This document shows, piece after piece, positions 55,850 to 63,962 of a DNA stretch of 64,000 bases. Source of the stretch: JBEEOW01 sp041191405 (GTDB lineage Bacteria; Bacteroidota; Bacteroidia; Cytophagales; UBA9547); NCBI GenBank assembly GCA_041191405.1, contig JBEEOW010000006.1, forward strand, positions 62,001 through 126,000, written 5' to 3'. The notes below the pieces were generated by a model, which was not told where the DNA came from, made no database searches, and saw only the letters and a program-made list of their open reading frames with translations. Each line of letters begins with the position of its first letter. Position 1 is the stretch's first letter. The position numbers and the translations under genes were made by a program.

Positions 55850-57817
55850 ATGAAAAGGATTTTGAGTTTTATATTTATATATCTTTGTTATTCAGTAGTT
55901 TCTGTTGCTCAAATGGATACTTCTTCTACAAATAAATTACTTGAATTGGATTTGTCGCAGTTGGTAACAACGCCTTCAAAAGTTAAGTTTACACAACAAG
56001 AATCGCCTGGTATAGTAACTTTAATTACAGAAAAAGATATTAAAGTTTCAGGTGCTAATGATTTAATAGATGTATTAAAATTAGTGCCAGGAATATCATT
56101 TCATACTGATGTTCAAGGAGTGGTAGGTATTGGTATGCGAGGTATATGGGGGCACGAAGGTAAAGTACTTATTATGATTGATGGTCAAGAAATGAATGAG
56201 TTATTGTATGGAAATATTGCTTTTGGAAATCATTTTGATGTAAGTCAAATTAAAAAAATAGAAGTTGTAAGAGGTCCAGGTTCAAGTGTTTATGGTGGAT
56301 TTGCCGAACTAGGAGTGATAAATATTATTACAAAAGAAGCAAATGATTTGAATGGAGTTGAAGTTAACTCATCTTTTGGTAGTTTTCAAAATGCCTACGC
56401 ACATAGAAATGTAAGTGTAAAAGCCGGAAAAGCGTTTACTAACGGTAAGATAAGTTTGTTAGGATTTGTTGGTCAGGCTCAAAGGTCAAATCAGATATAT
56501 ACAACTGTTTATGGAACACAAACTAATTTAGCGAATAATTTTTCAACTAATCCTTCAAATTTAAATTTTGGTTTTAATTATAAAAATTTAACTGCAAAAC
56601 TTATTTTGGATTCATACTCAATGAAATCAAGAATAACATACGACACTATTGAACATATTCCATTGCCAACAAAATTTAAAAGTTTGAATGCTGAAATAAA
56701 TTATAAAATACAGTTGAATAGTAAAGTAACAATTACTCCTAAATTTCAATATATAAATCAAAAACCATGGGAGAATATAGTTTCAAATTCAATAACCAAC
56801 ATTAATTTACGTGCTCAAAAAGTTTTGGCAAATATTGAAGGTGATTACAATCCAACCAGAAAAGTAAATTTGCTATTTGGTGTTGAGAGATTTGTACAGT
56901 TAGCTCAAAATTATGAAAAAGCTGAATCTCCAGTATTTACTGCTGATAGTTCTGATAAATTTAAGAATTTTACAACTTCAATTTATCTTCAAGGGACTGT
57001 AAAACATAAAATTGCAAATCTTACTATAGGAGGTAGATATCTGCATAATGATATATTTGGCGCTGCATTTTCGCCTAGAGTTGCATTAACTAGAACTTTT
57101 AATGATTTACATATTAAATTTTTGTACTCTGAAGCATTTAAAACACCTACAATTATGAATATTGCTTGGAATCCAAATATTAAACCTGAAAATACACAAG
57201 TATTTGAAGTTGAAACTGGATATAAACTAAATTCATCTATTGATTTTTCGGTTAATGCATTTTCAGTATTAATAAACCACCCTATTGTATATGAATACGT
57301 TAATAATAAAGATTTTTTTAGAAATCATAGCCAAACAGGTTCAATAGGTTTAGAGGGAAACATTAATTGGCATTCAGAAAAGGTAAAACTCAATTTTAAT
57401 TATGCTTATTATTCTTCAAATGGTAGAAATAAAGTTGATAATTATGCCTTGCTACAAAATACTAATTCAGTTTTAGGTTTTGCAAATCATACTGCAAATT
57501 TAAATGCCACCTATAATTTTACGGAACAGTTCAGTGTCAATAATATATTTTCTTATGTAGGAAGTAGGTATGCTTATCAATTTGGTAGTTACAATCAAGT
57601 TGATGATAGTTTTAATCCATTAAAAATAGACCCAACATTGCAGTGGAATATATTTGTAAATGCATCTGATTTATTTACTAAAAATTTTGATTTGGGGTTT
57701 GGTATCAATAATATTTTAAATCAACAGATATATTTTGTTCAACCATACAATTCCTTAAATGCCCCTTTACCAGTATATAATAGAATGTTTGTATTAAAAA
57801 TTGCTTATAAAATTTAA
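55850..57817 (+). CDS. TonB-dependent outer-membrane receptor
   Basis: 655 residues with a signal peptide (ending VSVAQ). The plug domain (about 40-160) shows SPGIVTLITEKDIKVSGAND, GMRGIWGHEGKVLIMIDG, EVVRGPGSSVYGG and GVINIITKEA; the rest is a 22-strand barrel closing on an aromatic/hydrophobic strand (VYNRMFVLKIAYKI). There is no CarboxypepD_reg N-terminal extension, so it is not a SusC type. Its position behind YfiR and a sensor kinase suggests a sensory or regulated uptake role. Ligand unknown. Its last four bases overlap the convergent PPK2 gene. Confidence 0.92.
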   Translation: MKRILSFIFIYLCYSVVSVAQMDTSSTNKLLELDLSQLVTTPSKVKFTQQESPGIVTLITEKDIKVSGANDLIDVLKLVPGISFHTDVQGVVGIGMRGIWGHEGKVLIMIDGQEMNELLYGNIAFGNHFDVSQIKKIEVVRGPGSSVYGGFAELGVINIITKEANDLNGVEVNSSFGSFQNAYAHRNVSVKAGKAFTNGKISLLGFVGQAQRSNQIYTTVYGTQTNLANNFSTNPSNLNFGFNYKNLTAKLILDSYSMKSRITYDTIEHIPLPTKFKSLNAEINYKIQLNSKVTITPKFQYINQKPWENIVSNSITNINLRAQKVLANIEGDYNPTRKVNLLFGVERFVQLAQNYEKAESPVFTADSSDKFKNFTTSIYLQGTVKHKIANLTIGGRYLHNDIFGAAFSPRVALTRTFNDLHIKFLYSEAFKTPTIMNIAWNPNIKPENTQVFEVETGYKLNSSIDFSVNAFSVLINHPIVYEYVNNKDFFRNHSQTGSIGLEGNINWHSEKVKLNFNYAYYSSNGRNKVDNYALLQNTNSVLGFANHTANLNATYNFTEQFSVNNIFSYVGSRYAYQFGSYNQVDDSFNPLKIDPTLQWNIFVNASDLFTKNFDLGFGINNILNQQIYFVQPYNSLNAPLPVYNRMFVLKIAYKI

Positions 57818-58551
57818 TCAAATTTTTGCTTTAAAATGTCATAGATAATTTCTGCAATAACCAAATCTCTGTACCATTTATTATCGGCAGGCACACAATA
57901 CCATGGAGCATATTGTGTGTTACATTTGTCAAAAATATCATCATATATTTTTTCATATTTATTCCATAATTTTCGTTCTATTTCGTCTTCAGCATTGTAT
58001 TTCCAGTTTTTTTCAGGAGTATTTATTCTTTCATCTAGCCTTTCTCTTTGTTCTTCTTTCGAAATATCAAGAAAAAATTTAATCAATACTGTGTTATTTT
58101 CGGTAAGCAGTTTTTCAAAATTATTTATGTGTTCAATTCGCTCTTTATAAGTTTTTTCTGAAATCAAATCATGTACTTTTGTAATTAAAATATCTTCATA
58201 ATGTGAGCGATTAAAAAAAGAGATTTTGCCTTTTTCGGGAGTTTTAGCATGAATTCTCCATAAAAAATCATGATTTAATTCTTCTTGTGTTGGAGCTTTA
58301 AAGCTAGTTACATTAAAACCTTGAGGATTTAGTTGTGAGGCTAATTTTCTAATCGCACCATCTTTACCCGAAGCATCCATTCCTTGAAATAAAATAATGA
58401 TTCCAAAACTTGGATTTGCAGATAGCATGTTTTGAAATCCATCAATTTTACTATACAAAAACTTACACCTTTCAAATGCTTCTTCTTTTGAAATTGATGA
58501 TGGTGCTTTTGTGGCTACTGTTTTGAATTTTGAAAAATCTTTAGGTGACAT
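57814..58551 (-). CDS. Polyphosphate kinase 2 family protein
   Basis: 245 residues, single-domain PPK2 size. Walker A GMDASGKDG (57-65), the helix RKLASQLNPQGFNVTSFKAPTQEE, the lid-side FFNRSHYEDILITKVH and the RLDERINTPEKNWKY motif are all present. It should transfer phosphate from polyphosphate to nucleotides in the cytoplasm; AMP, ADP or GDP preference cannot be read. It has its own promoter and is alone on the minus strand. Confidence 0.93.
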   Translation of the reverse strand: MSPKDFSKFKTVATKAPSSISKEEAFERCKFLYSKIDGFQNMLSANPSFGIIILFQGMDASGKDGAIRKLASQLNPQGFNVTSFKAPTQEELNHDFLWRIHAKTPEKGKISFFNRSHYEDILITKVHDLISEKTYKERIEHINNFEKLLTENNTVLIKFFLDISKEEQRERLDERINTPEKNWKYNAEDEIERKLWNKYEKIYDDIFDKCNTQYAPWYCVPADNKWYRDLVIAEIIYDILKQKFD

Positions 58552-58579
58552 AGTGATTTTTAAACATTATACCTTTTTT

Positions 58580-58609
58580 CAAAGTTAGTTTTAAATTAAA
58601 AATTACCAA
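58580..58609 (-). promoter_or_regulatory. Promoter of the PPK2 gene (TTG-N19-TAACTTTG)
   Basis: On the minus strand TTG (58609-58607), a 19-base spacer, then TAACTTTG (58587-58580), a good match to the Bacteroidota consensus. The start codon is about 29 bases downstream. Confidence 0.65.
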
Positions 58610-58653
58610 CAAAAATCATTTTAAATAAAAGAAATATTAACAACCTTTGTATT

Positions 58654-59043
58654 GTGAAATTCTTAAATACAAAATATACGAGTTTATTTGTGGCTACTAT
58701 ACTTTTAATAAGTGTATTGGTATCCCCAATTTCGTATTTAAAATTTAAGTTAAATCAAGATTATATTGCTCAAACTTTGTGTATTTATAAATCAAAACCT
58801 GCATTAAAATGTAATGGTCATTGTTATTATGCCAAAAAAATGGAAAAGCAAGTTCAAAAAGCTGCTAAAACAAAGCAATTGTTAGAAAATTTACCAGTAT
58901 TTACTCTTTATTCTACTCCTGATTTAGAAATCTATTTCCCAAATAAAGCTAAATTTTTGTTTGCAGTCAATCATTTAACGCAAGTAAAATCAATTCATTC
59001 ACAGTCGTATTTTTTTACAGTTTTTCATCCACCCTTGGTTTAG
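58654..59043 (+). CDS. Small membrane protein with CNGHC motif, SCO cluster
   Basis: 129 residues from a GTG start. One N-terminal membrane helix (about 8-28), then LCIYKSKPALKCNGHCYYAKKMEK, a Cys pattern typical of a Bacteroidota small-protein type. The two Cys of CNGHC could bind metal or form a disulfide. It leads a four-gene plus-strand cluster that ends with an SCO family protein, so a role in metal or thiol handling is likely. Function not established. Confidence 0.65.
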   Translation: MKFLNTKYTSLFVATILLISVLVSPISYLKFKLNQDYIAQTLCIYKSKPALKCNGHCYYAKKMEKQVQKAAKTKQLLENLPVFTLYSTPDLEIYFPNKAKFLFAVNHLTQVKSIHSQSYFFTVFHPPLV

Positions 59044-59122
59044 TTTTTTAATTTATTTAAATTCCTTTATATCATTAATGAGTTTAAATTCATTAATTAT
59101 TTCATTTTAAAATTATAAAACA

Positions 59123-60028
59123 TTGAAAATTAAATCATTGTTAATAGCTATTTGTATAGTTATTAGTATTGAGCAACAAAGCTATGCTTGCGATGCATGT
59201 GCATGCTCATTTGGAGGTAATTATGTTGGGGTTTTGCCTCAATTCTCAAGAAGCTTTGTGGGAGTGAGGCATTATTACAGAAGTTTTAACACTTCAGGTA
59301 TGTATAATGGTAACAAAGTTACTGCTAATGATATCTTTAACAGAACGGAAATTTGGGGTAGATATGTACCTCATAAACGAATTCAAATTTTTGGATTTTT
59401 GCCGTTTGTAGATAACACACAAGAAATTGTTGGCAATCATCACCCTATGACAGTATCTGGTTTAGGAGATGCTTTATTGAATTCGAATTATACAATTATT
59501 AATACAGGTGATAGTTCGTTTATGGCAAAACAATTACTTTTGCTAGGGTTAGGGGTAAAACTACCAACAGGAAAATTTGAACAAAAACATGATAATATAT
59601 TATTGCATCCAAATCTTCAAGCAGGAACTGGAAGTGTAGATTATCAAGCTTCAATTATCTATGTTTTAAGATATAATTCATTTGGAATATCAACAGATGT
59701 ATCTTACAGATTTAATGGAATCAATAGTAATAAATACAGATTTGGAGAACGTTTTTCTACAAATGCAAATCTGTTTTACAGATACAGAACAGGAAGTATT
59801 GTACTTATGCCATTAGCGGGTTATACTTACGAATTTGCCTATGCTGATACTCAAAACAATTTTATTGATGTTAATACTGGAGGTACAACCTCATTATCTA
59901 ATTTAGGATTTGATCTTTATTTAGAGAAATTTATAGTTAATACTTTGGTGCAACTTCCTGTTTCTTATTCAAATATAGAAAGTTCACCTAATCCAAGATT
60001 AATGTTAGGATTATCATATTTGTTTTAA
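59123..60028 (+). CDS. Outer-membrane transporter-like protein with N-terminal CDACAC motif
   Basis: 301 residues from a TTG start; signal peptide ending SYA. Right after it comes CDACACSFGGNYVG, a cluster of three Cys. The rest is a beta-barrel-like series of strands (VGVRHYYRSF, KLPTGKFEQ, VLMPLAGYTYEFAYA, NPRLMLGLSYLF), resembling the MetA-pathway or transporter barrels found with SCO genes. It would sit in the outer membrane and may take up or handle a metal such as copper; this is inferred from the Cys and the neighbours. Confidence 0.7.
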   Translation: MKIKSLLIAICIVISIEQQSYACDACACSFGGNYVGVLPQFSRSFVGVRHYYRSFNTSGMYNGNKVTANDIFNRTEIWGRYVPHKRIQIFGFLPFVDNTQEIVGNHHPMTVSGLGDALLNSNYTIINTGDSSFMAKQLLLLGLGVKLPTGKFEQKHDNILLHPNLQAGTGSVDYQASIIYVLRYNSFGISTDVSYRFNGINSNKYRFGERFSTNANLFYRYRTGSIVLMPLAGYTYEFAYADTQNNFIDVNTGGTTSLSNLGFDLYLEKFIVNTLVQLPVSYSNIESSPNPRLMLGLSYLF

Positions 60029-60033
60029 AAATT

Positions 60034-60444
60034 ATGAAGATAAAAATTGTAATAAATTTCGCATGTTTTATAATCTTTGTTTTTTTTACAAATTGTGATA
60101 AAAATAAAGGTTTTCTGAATTCTAATGCACAAATTCAAAGCGATATTCCAGCTATTCAAATAGTAAGTCCAACATTAACAGAAATTCAAAGTAATACAAA
60201 CTTAAGAATTAATGTAAATTATAGTGCAAACTCTTCTTTGCACATGTATGGTTTTTGGTTGAGAAACAAAAAATCAGGAACAGAATTCGCTTCATTTATG
60301 AAACATTATGATGGTTCAAAAATAAACTTGGATACAACCATCGTTTCAAATTGGCAAAGTGGAGATACACTAGCATTGCAAGTGTATACTATTAACCATA
60401 GTAGTCAAACCAATAGTGTAAACCAATTAATCATTGTAAAGTAA
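60034..60444 (+). CDS. Small lipoprotein in SCO cluster
   Basis: 136 residues with a lipobox ending TNC (Cys21). The mature part is one Ig-like beta domain (IQIVSPTLTEIQSNTNLRI, HMYGFWLRNKKSG, DTLALQVYTINHSS). It has His/Met residues (SLHMYGF, FMKHYDG) that could bind copper but no defined motif. It begins 5 bases after the barrel gene and ends 18 bases before the SCO gene. Confidence 0.62.
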   Translation: MKIKIVINFACFIIFVFFTNCDKNKGFLNSNAQIQSDIPAIQIVSPTLTEIQSNTNLRINVNYSANSSLHMYGFWLRNKKSGTEFASFMKHYDGSKINLDTTIVSNWQSGDTLALQVYTINHSSQTNSVNQLIIVK

Positions 60445-60462
60445 TTAAACTATATTTGTAAT

Positions 60463-61173
60463 ATGGAAAAGTTAAAAAGAGAAATATTCTTATTAAGCAT
60501 AGTAATTGTGTTAATATCCTTGGTACTAGGATACTTATGGTATAATAAATTGCAATCAAACGGACCAACAAAGGTGTTGCCAATTTTTGGTATCGAGGAT
60601 ATTAAAGAAAAAAATGTAGATGGTAAAATTGTTTATGATACAGTATTTCATCAAGTACCAGATTTTAGTTTTACTAATCAAGATGGTAAACAAGTTTCTC
60701 AGCAAAACCTACAAAATGTTGTTTATGTAGCTGATTTCTTTTTTACAACCTGCCCAAGTATCTGTAAAGATATGGCAAAACAAAAAATCAGATTGTATAA
60801 AGCATTTGAAAATAATCCACAAGTAAAAATTGTTTCTCATACTGTAAATCCTGAAAATGACTCAGTTCCGGTAATGAAAGCTTATGCTAAGCGTTGTAAA
60901 ATTACAAATACTGATAAGTGGTATTTACTTACTGGTGATAAAAAAGCATTGTATAGTATAGCAAGAGACGGCTATCATGTAAATGCTACAAAAGGTGATG
61001 GCGGACCCGATGATTTTATTCATACTGAAAATTTTGCTCTTGTAGATAAAAATAAAAGAATAAGAGGTTATTACAATGGTACATCTGAAGCCGAAGTAAA
61101 TCAACTAATGTATGATATAGAACAATTACTTTTAGAAGAAAAGAAAGAAATTATTAAAGATAAGAATCACTAA
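60463..61173 (+). CDS. SCO family copper/thiol protein
   Basis: 236 residues. An N-terminal membrane anchor (about 9-27) is followed by a thioredoxin-like domain with the SCO copper ligands Cys97-x3-Cys101 (TTCPSICKDM) and His187 (DDFIHTENFALVD). SCO proteins deliver copper to, or reduce thiols of, the CuA centre of cytochrome c oxidase. It closes a cluster with three membrane or secreted Cys-containing proteins, and a bidirectional terminator follows. No oxidase gene is in the window. Confidence 0.92.
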   Translation: MEKLKREIFLLSIVIVLISLVLGYLWYNKLQSNGPTKVLPIFGIEDIKEKNVDGKIVYDTVFHQVPDFSFTNQDGKQVSQQNLQNVVYVADFFFTTCPSICKDMAKQKIRLYKAFENNPQVKIVSHTVNPENDSVPVMKAYAKRCKITNTDKWYLLTGDKKALYSIARDGYHVNATKGDGGPDDFIHTENFALVDKNKRIRGYYNGTSEAEVNQLMYDIEQLLLEEKKEIIKDKNH

Positions 61174-61189
61174 AATTAATAATACAATT

Positions 61190-61236
61190 CAAACAAAAAA
61201 GGAGCATGAAATTTAAACTTCATGCTCCTTTTTTGT
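61190..61236. terminator. Bidirectional terminator between SCO gene and small lipoprotein gene
   Basis: AAAAAAGGAGCATGAA (61195-61210) pairs perfectly with TTCATGCTCCTTTTTT (61219-61234) around an 8-nt loop, with A- and T-runs for both directions. Confidence 0.9.
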
Positions 61237-61253
61237 TTTCTAATTATTTGATT

Positions 61254-61799
61254 TTAAAGAATATCCATTAAAATTAAATATACACCATAAATTAATAATA
61301 CTGCACCTACAATAGCAATTAACCAACCGATTACTGGTACATAATATGCCAAACTCATTACTAATAAACCTATTACAGCTAAAATCACTCCTTGCTTTAA
61401 CCCACCACTTGATTTTTTTAGAGTTTCAGCTTTATTATTAATTTCAGCTTTTTTCTCTGGGGATAATTTATTATACTTTTTCGCTAAAACATTAGATAAT
61501 TTATCTAATTGCTTTTCTTGTTTTGGAGATAAAGTAACTCCTGGGTTAGATTTAACAATTTCTTCTTTAATTGTTGTTTTAAATTCAGTCGCAGAAATAG
61601 TTTTTGGTGCTGAAGTATTGTTGTTTTCAACAACTGTTGAAGTTACAGCATCTTTTGATTTCCACTCAATATCTTGAGATTTTAGGGATGAAGAAATGTT
61701 AGCACTTTTGTACGAACAAGAAGTAGCCATTAAAGCAACTAAACATGCAGCAATACCAACATTAACTGAACTTAGTATTGAAGTAAATACTTTTTTCAT
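61254..61799 (-). CDS. Hypothetical lipoprotein with two C-terminal membrane helices
   Basis: 181 residues. A lipobox-like TSC (Cys28) ends a long signal. A charged Ser/Lys/Asn middle (about 30-130) contains SPKQEKQLDKLSNVLAKKYN and KLSPEKKAEINNKAETL. Two hydrophobic helices (about 138-155, 160-178: GVILAVIGLLVMSLAYYVP and IVGAVLLIYGVYLIL) close it. No family is named with confidence. It has its own promoter box and stands alone. Confidence 0.62.
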   Translation of the reverse strand: MKKVFTSILSSVNVGIAACLVALMATSCSYKSANISSSLKSQDIEWKSKDAVTSTVVENNNTSAPKTISATEFKTTIKEEIVKSNPGVTLSPKQEKQLDKLSNVLAKKYNKLSPEKKAEINNKAETLKKSSGGLKQGVILAVIGLLVMSLAYYVPVIGWLIAIVGAVLLIYGVYLILMDIL

Positions 61800-61832
61800 A
61801 ATAAATTATTAGGGGTTTAATGAATTTTAGTC

Positions 61833-61840
61833 CAAAAATA
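61833..61840 (-). promoter_or_regulatory. -7 box TATTTTTG for the lipoprotein gene at 61254-61799
   Basis: Exact TAnnTTTG match on the minus strand, about 34 bases before the start codon. The -33 element is weak. Confidence 0.45.
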
Positions 61841-61927
61841 AGAAATAATATAATAAAACTAATACATTTTAGAATTTTGTAAAAAAAGAAAAAAGTATTT
61901 TAAAATAACTATTTATATATTTGCTGA

Positions 61928-62953
61928 ATGGGAAATAACTTGGAAAACATAGTTGCTGACATTACAGCATTTGAAATAAAAGATACTGCATCCTTAGAGG
62001 CATTTAGATTAGCTTTTTTAGCAAAGAAAGGTGTATTAACTTCACTTTTTGATGAGATTAAAAATATTGCTCCTGAAAATCGCAAGGCTTATGGAGCTGA
62101 GATTAATAAAATAAAAAACTTAGCTCAAGAAAAGTTTGATTTAGCCCAAGAGCAAGTTGCTATCGCAGAAAGTGCAACTAATCTTGACGCCATAGATTTA
62201 TCTTTGCCAACAACGCCAAATAGTTTAGGTTCTCGTCATCCATTGGCAATTACTAAAGCTCGTATTGTTGAAATTTTTGAAAGAATGGGCTTTAACCTAT
62301 CTGAAGGTCCAGAGATTGAAGATGATTTTCACAATTTTACAGCCTTGAATTTCCCTGAAAATCACCCTGCTCGTGAAATGCAGGATACATTCTTTATTGA
62401 GAAAAATCCAGATATTATACTTCGTACCCATACTTCATCAGTACAAGTACGTGTAATGGAAAATCAAAAACCTCCAATTCGTACCTTATCTCCTGGTAGA
62501 GTGTATAGAAATGAAGCAATTTCTGCTAGAGCACATTGCATGTTTCATCAAGTAGAAGGTTTGTATATTGATAAAAATGTAAGCTTTGCTGATTTAAAAC
62601 AAACGTTGTATCACTTCGTGAAAGAAATGTTTGGAGAAAAAGTAAAATTGCGTTTCCGTCCATCATTTTTCCCATTTACAGAGCCAAGTGCCGAAATTGA
62701 CATTTCATGTTTAATTTGTGGAGGTGATGGCTGTAATGTGTGTAAGCATTCAGGTTGGGTTGAAATTGGTGGGGCAGGTATGTTTGACCCTAATGTATTG
62801 AAAAACTGTGGTATTGACCCAGAAGAATATTCAGGTTTTGCCTTTGGAATGGGTATTGAAAGAATTACAATGCTTAAACACCAAATCAAAGATTTAAGAT
62901 TATTTACAGAAAATGATGTAAGATTCTTGCGTCAGTTTAAACATGTGAAATAG
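61928..62953 (+). CDS. pheS: Phenylalanine--tRNA ligase alpha subunit
   Basis: 341 residues, usual PheS length. N-terminal coiled coil (about 1-90), then the class II core: SLGSRHPLAITKARIVEIFERMGF, EGPEIEDDFHNFTALNFP, HPAREMQDTFF, the motif 2-like GRVYRNEAISARAHCMFHQVEGLYID, RFRPSFFPFTEPSAEIDISC and GFAFGMGIERITMLKH (motif 3). An insert with ISCLICGGDGCNVCKHSGW carries several Cys, as in many Bacteroidota PheS. It charges tRNA-Phe with PheT, which is not in the window. A TATATTTG box (61916-61923) lies only 4 bases before the ATG, so the mRNA would be nearly leaderless if it is used. Confidence 0.97.
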   Translation: MGNNLENIVADITAFEIKDTASLEAFRLAFLAKKGVLTSLFDEIKNIAPENRKAYGAEINKIKNLAQEKFDLAQEQVAIAESATNLDAIDLSLPTTPNSLGSRHPLAITKARIVEIFERMGFNLSEGPEIEDDFHNFTALNFPENHPAREMQDTFFIEKNPDIILRTHTSSVQVRVMENQKPPIRTLSPGRVYRNEAISARAHCMFHQVEGLYIDKNVSFADLKQTLYHFVKEMFGEKVKLRFRPSFFPFTEPSAEIDISCLICGGDGCNVCKHSGWVEIGGAGMFDPNVLKNCGIDPEEYSGFAFGMGIERITMLKHQIKDLRLFTENDVRFLRQFKHVK

Positions 62954-63045
62954 ATTTTTAGTAGTCAGAAATCAGTTATATGATAATTATATTAAAAGTG
63001 ATTCGTTTTAATATTGTTATTGTATAACTGTATATTTTGATTAAA

Positions 63046-63471
63046 ATGAATAAAAAAATTATAATATCTATTTTAGTTCAACTATTATTGATTCCAATTT
63101 TTTATTTTGTTCTTTATAGATTTGCTCTATTATTTCATGAACCGTATATTCCTACAAGCGGAGATGGAATGGATTTCTATAAAATTATTATAATCTTTTT
63201 AACTTTATTTGTACTTATTACTCTTCCAATTTTAAATTTAATTCAAACATTTCTTTTGAAAAATGAAATTGTCTCAGTTTTAATTCATTTTATTTGGTTT
63301 GTTTGTATAATATGGTTTACAAAAGGAGATTTATTATATCGTCCTTATGATTTTGGATTAATTCTCTTTTGTGTAGGATTTACTATTTTTACAAGATTAA
63401 TTATTAATAAAATTTTGGAACAGATTATTGCAAAAACACATACTAATAACCTAAAACTACACGAAATATGA
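63046..63471 (+). CDS. Small integral membrane protein
   Basis: 141 residues from the ATG at 63046; a TTG at 63037 is less likely. About four transmembrane helices (LVQLLLIPIFYFVLY, IIIIFLTLFVLITLPIL, VLIHFIWFVCIIWF, LILFCVGFTIFTRLII). No family recognised. The next gene overlaps it by 4 bases (ATGA), so the two are coupled. Confidence 0.6.
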   Translation: MNKKIIISILVQLLLIPIFYFVLYRFALLFHEPYIPTSGDGMDFYKIIIIFLTLFVLITLPILNLIQTFLLKNEIVSVLIHFIWFVCIIWFTKGDLLYRPYDFGLILFCVGFTIFTRLIINKILEQIIAKTHTNNLKLHEI

Positions 63472-63893
63472 AAATTATAAAATTTTGCTATTTACTTTTA
63501 ACGGTGTTCCTATTTTCCACATGCGATACACCAAATAATACTTCTGAAAGAATTCCTAATGTGTATATAAACTATCAAGTTAATCTTCTTGATCCAAACC
63601 AAGCAATACCTAACAACGGAGGATATAGGTATATTAATAATATTGGCTATAAAGGAGTGTTGTTGTTTAAAGATAATGTTGGTAATTATTTAGCTTTTGA
63701 AAGATCATGTACTAACCAACCTAGCAATTCATGTGAAATTGTAGAAATGGATGCAAGTCAATTATTTTTTAAATGTAAATGTTGTGCATCAACTTTTGAT
63801 TTCAAAGGTTCAGTTACAGGGGGAATTGCAACTTGGCCTTTAACAAGGTATTCAACTTCTTTGAATGGCAATATTCTTCAAATTTCAAACTAG
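63468..63893 (+). CDS. Rieske-fold-like lipoprotein lacking the His ligands
   Basis: 141 residues, lipobox ending STC (Cys19). The mature part follows the Rieske-domain course of strands seen in Bacteroidota lipoproteins (YINYQVNLLDPN, GYKGVLLFKDNVGNYLAFER, then box I and box II, then a GGIATWPLTRYSTSLNGNILQI end). In box I the CxH is Cys81-Thr-Asn83; in box II CxxH becomes Cys105-Cys-Ala-Ser108. A [2Fe-2S] cluster of normal type could therefore not form; extra Cys89, Cys103 and Cys106 might bind metal or pair. Function unknown. Confidence 0.65.
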   Translation: MKIIKFCYLLLTVFLFSTCDTPNNTSERIPNVYINYQVNLLDPNQAIPNNGGYRYINNIGYKGVLLFKDNVGNYLAFERSCTNQPSNSCEIVEMDASQLFFKCKCCASTFDFKGSVTGGIATWPLTRYSTSLNGNILQISN

Positions 63894-63954
63894 TTTAACT
63901 ATTAAGTGATACATTTAAATTATTAATTTTTTATTATTTTTAACTATTAAGTCA

Positions 63955-63962
63955 TAACTTTG
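63955..63962 (+). promoter_or_regulatory. -7 box TAACTTTG of a gene beyond the window
   Basis: Exact TAnnTTTG match. Two direct copies of TTTAACTATTAAGT (63894-63907 and 63939-63952) lie just upstream, the second within the promoter spacer, suggesting an operator. Confidence 0.45.
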
